Positions 61,901 to 64,000 of a DNA stretch of 64,000 bases are shown one piece after another. Source of the stretch: an uncultured Clostridium sp. (GTDB lineage Bacteria; Bacillota; Clostridia; TANB77; CAG-508); NCBI GenBank assembly GCA_900552135.1, contig URYN01000002.1, forward strand, positions 1 through 64,000, given 5' to 3'. Positions within the stretch are counted from its first letter, which is position 1. Each line of letters begins with the position of its first letter. The notes below the pieces were generated by a model, which was not told the DNA's origin, did no database searches, and was given only the letters and a program-made list of their open reading frames with translations. The position numbers and the translations under genes are program-made.

Positions 61901-64000
61901 ATTCATAAGATATGTTTGTGCTATTGCTTGGTAAGAATTCTAATTGTTCTGGTATATGGTCTGTTATTTCTGAAGCATATCCATCTGTTTCAGCTTCGTT
62001 ATAAACTCTTATTGTATAAATAACTGTATCTCCGACTGCAACTCTTACTGGGTCTTTAGAATGATTGTATATTGCTGTTGTGCTTGTTCCAGCTTTTAGT
62101 GTTGATAAATCTGGAGTTGGTATTCTTGATGTAATTTCTTCATCATTTACACCTGTAATGAATTTTCTAAGTGCCAAGTCAAATTCTTTTAAAATTAATT
62201 TTTCAAAATCATCATCATCTTGTTGTCCTGGTATATATTTATCTCCTCTGTTAATATCGGCATCACGATAGTTTTCTAACTCACTACCAGTTGGTAATGT
62301 AACATTGTTTGCTTGAGAATCTCTATCTGTTACTTGATTTCCATTTGCGTCTGTAAATCCTGTTATATCTGCAATGTTTGTGATTTTATTTGCCATTGGA
62401 GTTGTTGCAACGACTTTACACTTTATTTGAACTTCTTTATAAGAAAGTGTAGTTCCATTGAATGCTGAGATTTTATTTTCTCCGTCTGATGTTTCATTAT
62501 CTTTTGATAGATATGATGTCTTAAGTGTTTTTAAATCTGAGCTACTTGCATAATGCCAGCCATAAGTTTGATTTATTGGGTCATCCTTTAGAAATTCTAA
62601 TTGTTCAGGTAGATGATCTGTTATTTCTGAAACATATCCGTCTTCTGAACCTTCATTGTAAACTCTAATTTTGTATGTTACTGTATCTCCGATTTGAACT
62701 TTTACTGGTGTTTTTGTATGATTATAAGTTGCTGTCGTTGCTGTTCCTGCAGCTAATGCTTTTACATCAACTTGTGGTTCTCTTGAAGAAACCTCTTTTC
62801 CATTTACTTCTATTATGAATTTTCTTAATGATAAATCAAATGGTTTTGGTACTACTATTGATGCACTCTCTTCAAAGTTTTGTGGTGTTTCATCAACTAC
62901 AACAACTGGCTGCTCTGTATTTGGAGCATCTGCAACTGACCAATAATCTGCTGTTCTTGTTGTGTATGATGAACTAATTGTTATTTTTATTCCTGTTATA
63001 TCAGAACTTGTTGGCATTACTAAATAAAATTCTTGTCCAACTAATTCGCTTATTGTTTTATTTGTTGTGACTATATTTCCAGAAGCATCTTTTATTGCTA
63101 AAGTTGGATTTATAGTTTTTCCATTCATATCTGTATATGATGCTGTTAAATTATAATTAACATTTAATAGTTTATTTATTTTATAAGGTCCAGCTACATA
63201 GTTAGCATTTATTGTTTGCATTTTTGCATTTGAACTAACTAACTCAACTGGTTTTGTTGCATTGTTTGTACTTACATAGTTTGCTGGTGCACTATTTATA
63301 TAATAACTATATAATTCTTTTATTGCATCAATTTTATCTAATCCTGAATCTCCAAGTAAGTCTTCGAAATTTTTATAGTTATCATCTTGATTTATATAAG
63401 CATTTCTGAATAAGTTAATTTCATCAGCAGAATAATGATATGTGCCAGTTGGATTTGTGAAATACCAAACTGCTAATTGTTGAATTACGTCCAATTCATC
63501 AGTTGTAATTAAACTATAGCTTTCATCTGGTATTATCTTTTTCAAGTATGCATTCTTAGAATCGTTATCTTCTATTTCTGGAAGTATATAAATATTATCT
63601 AATAACCACATTAACTTGTTATAATTTTCTCCACTAGGTAATACATCCTTATATGGACTTGATATACTTGCTAAATCTTTTAAATTAAATTTTTGAGTAT
63701 AAGTACTGATCTTTGGTGTTCCGCCTGTCATCATATCTGTAGAACCAAATCCAGGTCCAGCCTTTATACAATAAATTGTTTTATTTTTGTTTGGTGCTTC
63801 TTGCTCATTTGTACTTGTGTATTGAGCAATTTTCCACACTTTTTTCGCACTTTGTGTATAACCATAGCCTGATCTTCTAAGCGATACAATACCTAGGTAC
63901 ATTGGTCCAGCATTTGCTGCATTAGCTGTTGTTAATTGTCCCAATGCAATTACCATAAAACAAGCTATAATTACCGCTATAATCAATTTTTTTAATTTTT
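58932..64000 (-). CDS. Giant thioester-domain surface protein with six FDLxLRKF repeats (5' end outside window)
   Basis: At least 1684 residues. The frame stays open to the right edge, reading LKKLIIAVIIACFMVIALGQ, a signal peptide whose start is probably beyond 64000. Numbering from the TTG at 63986, a thioester (TQXA-type) domain has TIYCIKAG (Cys73) and VIQQLAVW (Gln170), predicted to form an internal Cys-Gln thioester that can bond covalently to host targets. Six ~225-residue repeats follow, each opening FDL(S/A)LRKF(I/V) (near 62840, 62175, 61500, 60825, 60155 and 59540). Repeats 2-5 are joined by YVPGQxDDDDFEKL-like linkers. The C-terminus is a plain transmembrane anchor (YFGMTFAVLAILTGGLTLIK) with no LPxTG. 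Confidence 0.85.
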   Translation of the reverse strand, partial: KLKKLIIAVIIACFMVIALGQLTTANAANAGPMYLGIVSLRRSGYGYTQSAKKVWKIAQYTSTNEQEAPNKNKTIYCIKAGPGFGSTDMMTGGTPKISTYTQKFNLKDLASISSPYKDVLPSGENYNKLMWLLDNIYILPEIEDNDSKNAYLKKIIPDESYSLITTDELDVIQQLAVWYFTNPTGTYHYSADEINLFRNAYINQDDNYKNFEDLLGDSGLDKIDAIKELYSYYINSAPANYVSTNNATKPVELVSSNAKMQTINANYVAGPYKINKLLNVNYNLTASYTDMNGKTINPTLAIKDASGNIVTTNKTISELVGQEFYLVMPTSSDITGIKITISSSYTTRTADYWSVADAPNTEQPVVVVDETPQNFEESASIVVPKPFDLSLRKFIIEVNGKEVSSREPQVDVKALAAGTATTATYNHTKTPVKVQIGDTVTYKIRVYNEGSEDGYVSEITDHLPEQLEFLKDDPINQTYGWHYASSSDLKTLKTSYLSKDNETSDGENKISAFNGTTLSYKEVQIKCKVVATTPMANKITNIADITGFTDANGNQVTDRDSQANNVTLPTGSELENYRDADINRGDKYIPGQQDDDDFEKLILKEFDLALRKFITGVNDEEITSRIPTPDLSTLKAGTSTTAIYNHSKDPVRVAVGDTVIYTIRVYNEAETDGYASEITDHIPEQLEFLPSNSTNISYEWEMLDKDGNVTTNVKDAVKVRTSYLSKDKETSSRQNKIVAFDGTTLAYKDVKIAFKVVETNPMASKITNIADITKFTNGNGETVTDRDSQENNVNVPTGKELEDYKDSEISKNYVPGQQDDDDFEKLVLKVFDLSLRKFITKLNDEDITSRVPEVDTKALAAGTATTATYNHTKSPVAVSIGDKVVYTIRVYNEGDNDGYASEITDHIPEQLKFLPEDTTNQMYEWEMIDSEGNVTNDTSKAVKIRTSYLSKAKENETRQNKLVAFNGTTLSYKDVKIAFEVVSTDPMPNKITNIADITGFTNENGETVKDRDSQENNVVVPTGTDLENYKDNEISKNYVPGQQDDDDFEKLVLKQFDLSLRKFITKINDTKVTSRIPQVDVTPLKDGTSTTAIYNHSKEPVKVSVGSIVEYTIRVYNEGQIDGYANTIKDHIPEQLEYLPDNATNKQYEWEMLDKDGNVTTDVKNATVLRTSYLSKDKETATRKNKISAFDGTTLDYKDVVVAFRVKQTDPMPNKITNIADISDFSDKDGNDVKDRDSDKDNVKIPEDLPGYKDDEINNSYVPGQEDDDDFEKVSIVEFDLALRKFITAVNDTQITSRIPQVDVSHLKDGTANSATYTHPKDPVLVSNGNIVTYTIRVFNEGEMDGYASLIKDDIPEGLRYLPDNDINKEYRWTMLDKDGNATTNVEDAVSIVSDYLSKEQEKVSGENLLKAFNKNSDTLSFKDVKVAFEVIEPATSDRIVINQAQISKNTDKDGNDVHDRDSVPDKWNDGEDDQDIEKVKVQYFDLALRKWVTQTIVIENGEEKVVETGHTAEDDPEAVAKVDLKKSKINNVTVKFRYKIRVRNEGNIAGYAKEIKDYIPDGLKFVKEDNPLWEQVDDKTIVTDQTKDTLLAPGEETVVEVLLTWINSEDNMKVMDNWAEISKDYNDYGSPDIDSTPDNNKHGEDDIDDAPVLVTIQTGQIVMYFGMTFAVLAILTGGLTLIKKFVL

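Overview
The window is one contiguous piece of an AT-rich, low-GC Gram-positive (Clostridia-type) chromosome. The evidence is conserved housekeeping clusters (recJ-relA-hisS, dnaG-rpoD, rplU-rpmA, obgE-lexA, rplI-dnaB, tilS-ftsH), AGGAGG-type ribosome binding sites, an anaerobic pyruvate formate-lyase pair, rubrerythrin, a YlbJ-type sporulation membrane protein, CarD, GdpP and a very large thioester-domain surface protein. It fits an uncultured anaerobic gut-type clostridial lineage; species cannot be named from sequence alone. Most of the window is ordinary core genome. No rRNA, CRISPR array, prophage, transposase or integrase was seen.

Layout. 1-5000 (minus): recJ, relA, an MBL hydrolase and the start of hisS. 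5083-6665: a G+C-richer beta-CASP RNase-like gene with its own promoter and terminator, split by a one-base frameshift. 6844-14853 (minus): lysS, an alpha-glucan phosphorylase, a HIT protein, a short alaS and a frameshifted mtaB. 14930-18610: an XRE regulator divergent from pflB-pflA. 18627-20830 (minus): ArsP_2-type metal exporter, HAD protein, and a G+C-richer P-loop kinase cassette. 21098-23170 (plus): ylbJ and two orphan small proteins. 23244-23613: tRNA-Met under a strong promoter overlapped by a palindrome, with its 3' tail and terminator duplicated. 23627-30000 (minus): rpoD, dnaG, carD, dut, rubrerythrin and an orphan helical protein. 30161-38854 (minus): acyl-CoA synthetase, TetR, mreB, an FxLYD-like membrane protein co-transcribed with lexA, obgE, trpS, rpmA, rplU. 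39131-46192: asnS, a 61-aa foreign-looking cassette, an RNA methyltransferase, mfd, and a 116-aa foreign-looking cassette. 46353-53347 (minus): cysteine desulfurase, a 121-122 bp tandem repeat array, a small membrane protein, ftsH, tilS, dnaB, rplI. 53459-64000: a decayed AMP-binding gene, gdpP, a GGDEF protein with a pseudo-receiver, an Ig-like membrane protein, and a six-repeat thioester adhesin that runs off the right edge.

The most unusual pattern is four dispersed single-gene cassettes (near 5.1-6.7, 20.2-20.9, 40.6-40.9 and 45.7-46.2 kb). They are visibly richer in G+C and in G/C-ending codons than the genes around them. Each has its own consensus promoter with a 17-bp spacer, a good Shine-Dalgarno site and a G+C-rich hairpin terminator. 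They look like independently acquired autonomous units dropped between core operons.

Other points worth attention are three reading-frame breaks (the beta-CASP gene, mtaB, and the AMP-binding relic), a LexA box over the lexA promoter with a downstream membrane protein in the position where an SOS division inhibitor often sits, an AlaRS without its C-terminal domain, a TrpRS with an iron-sulfur-type cysteine pattern, and two families of intergenic repeats.
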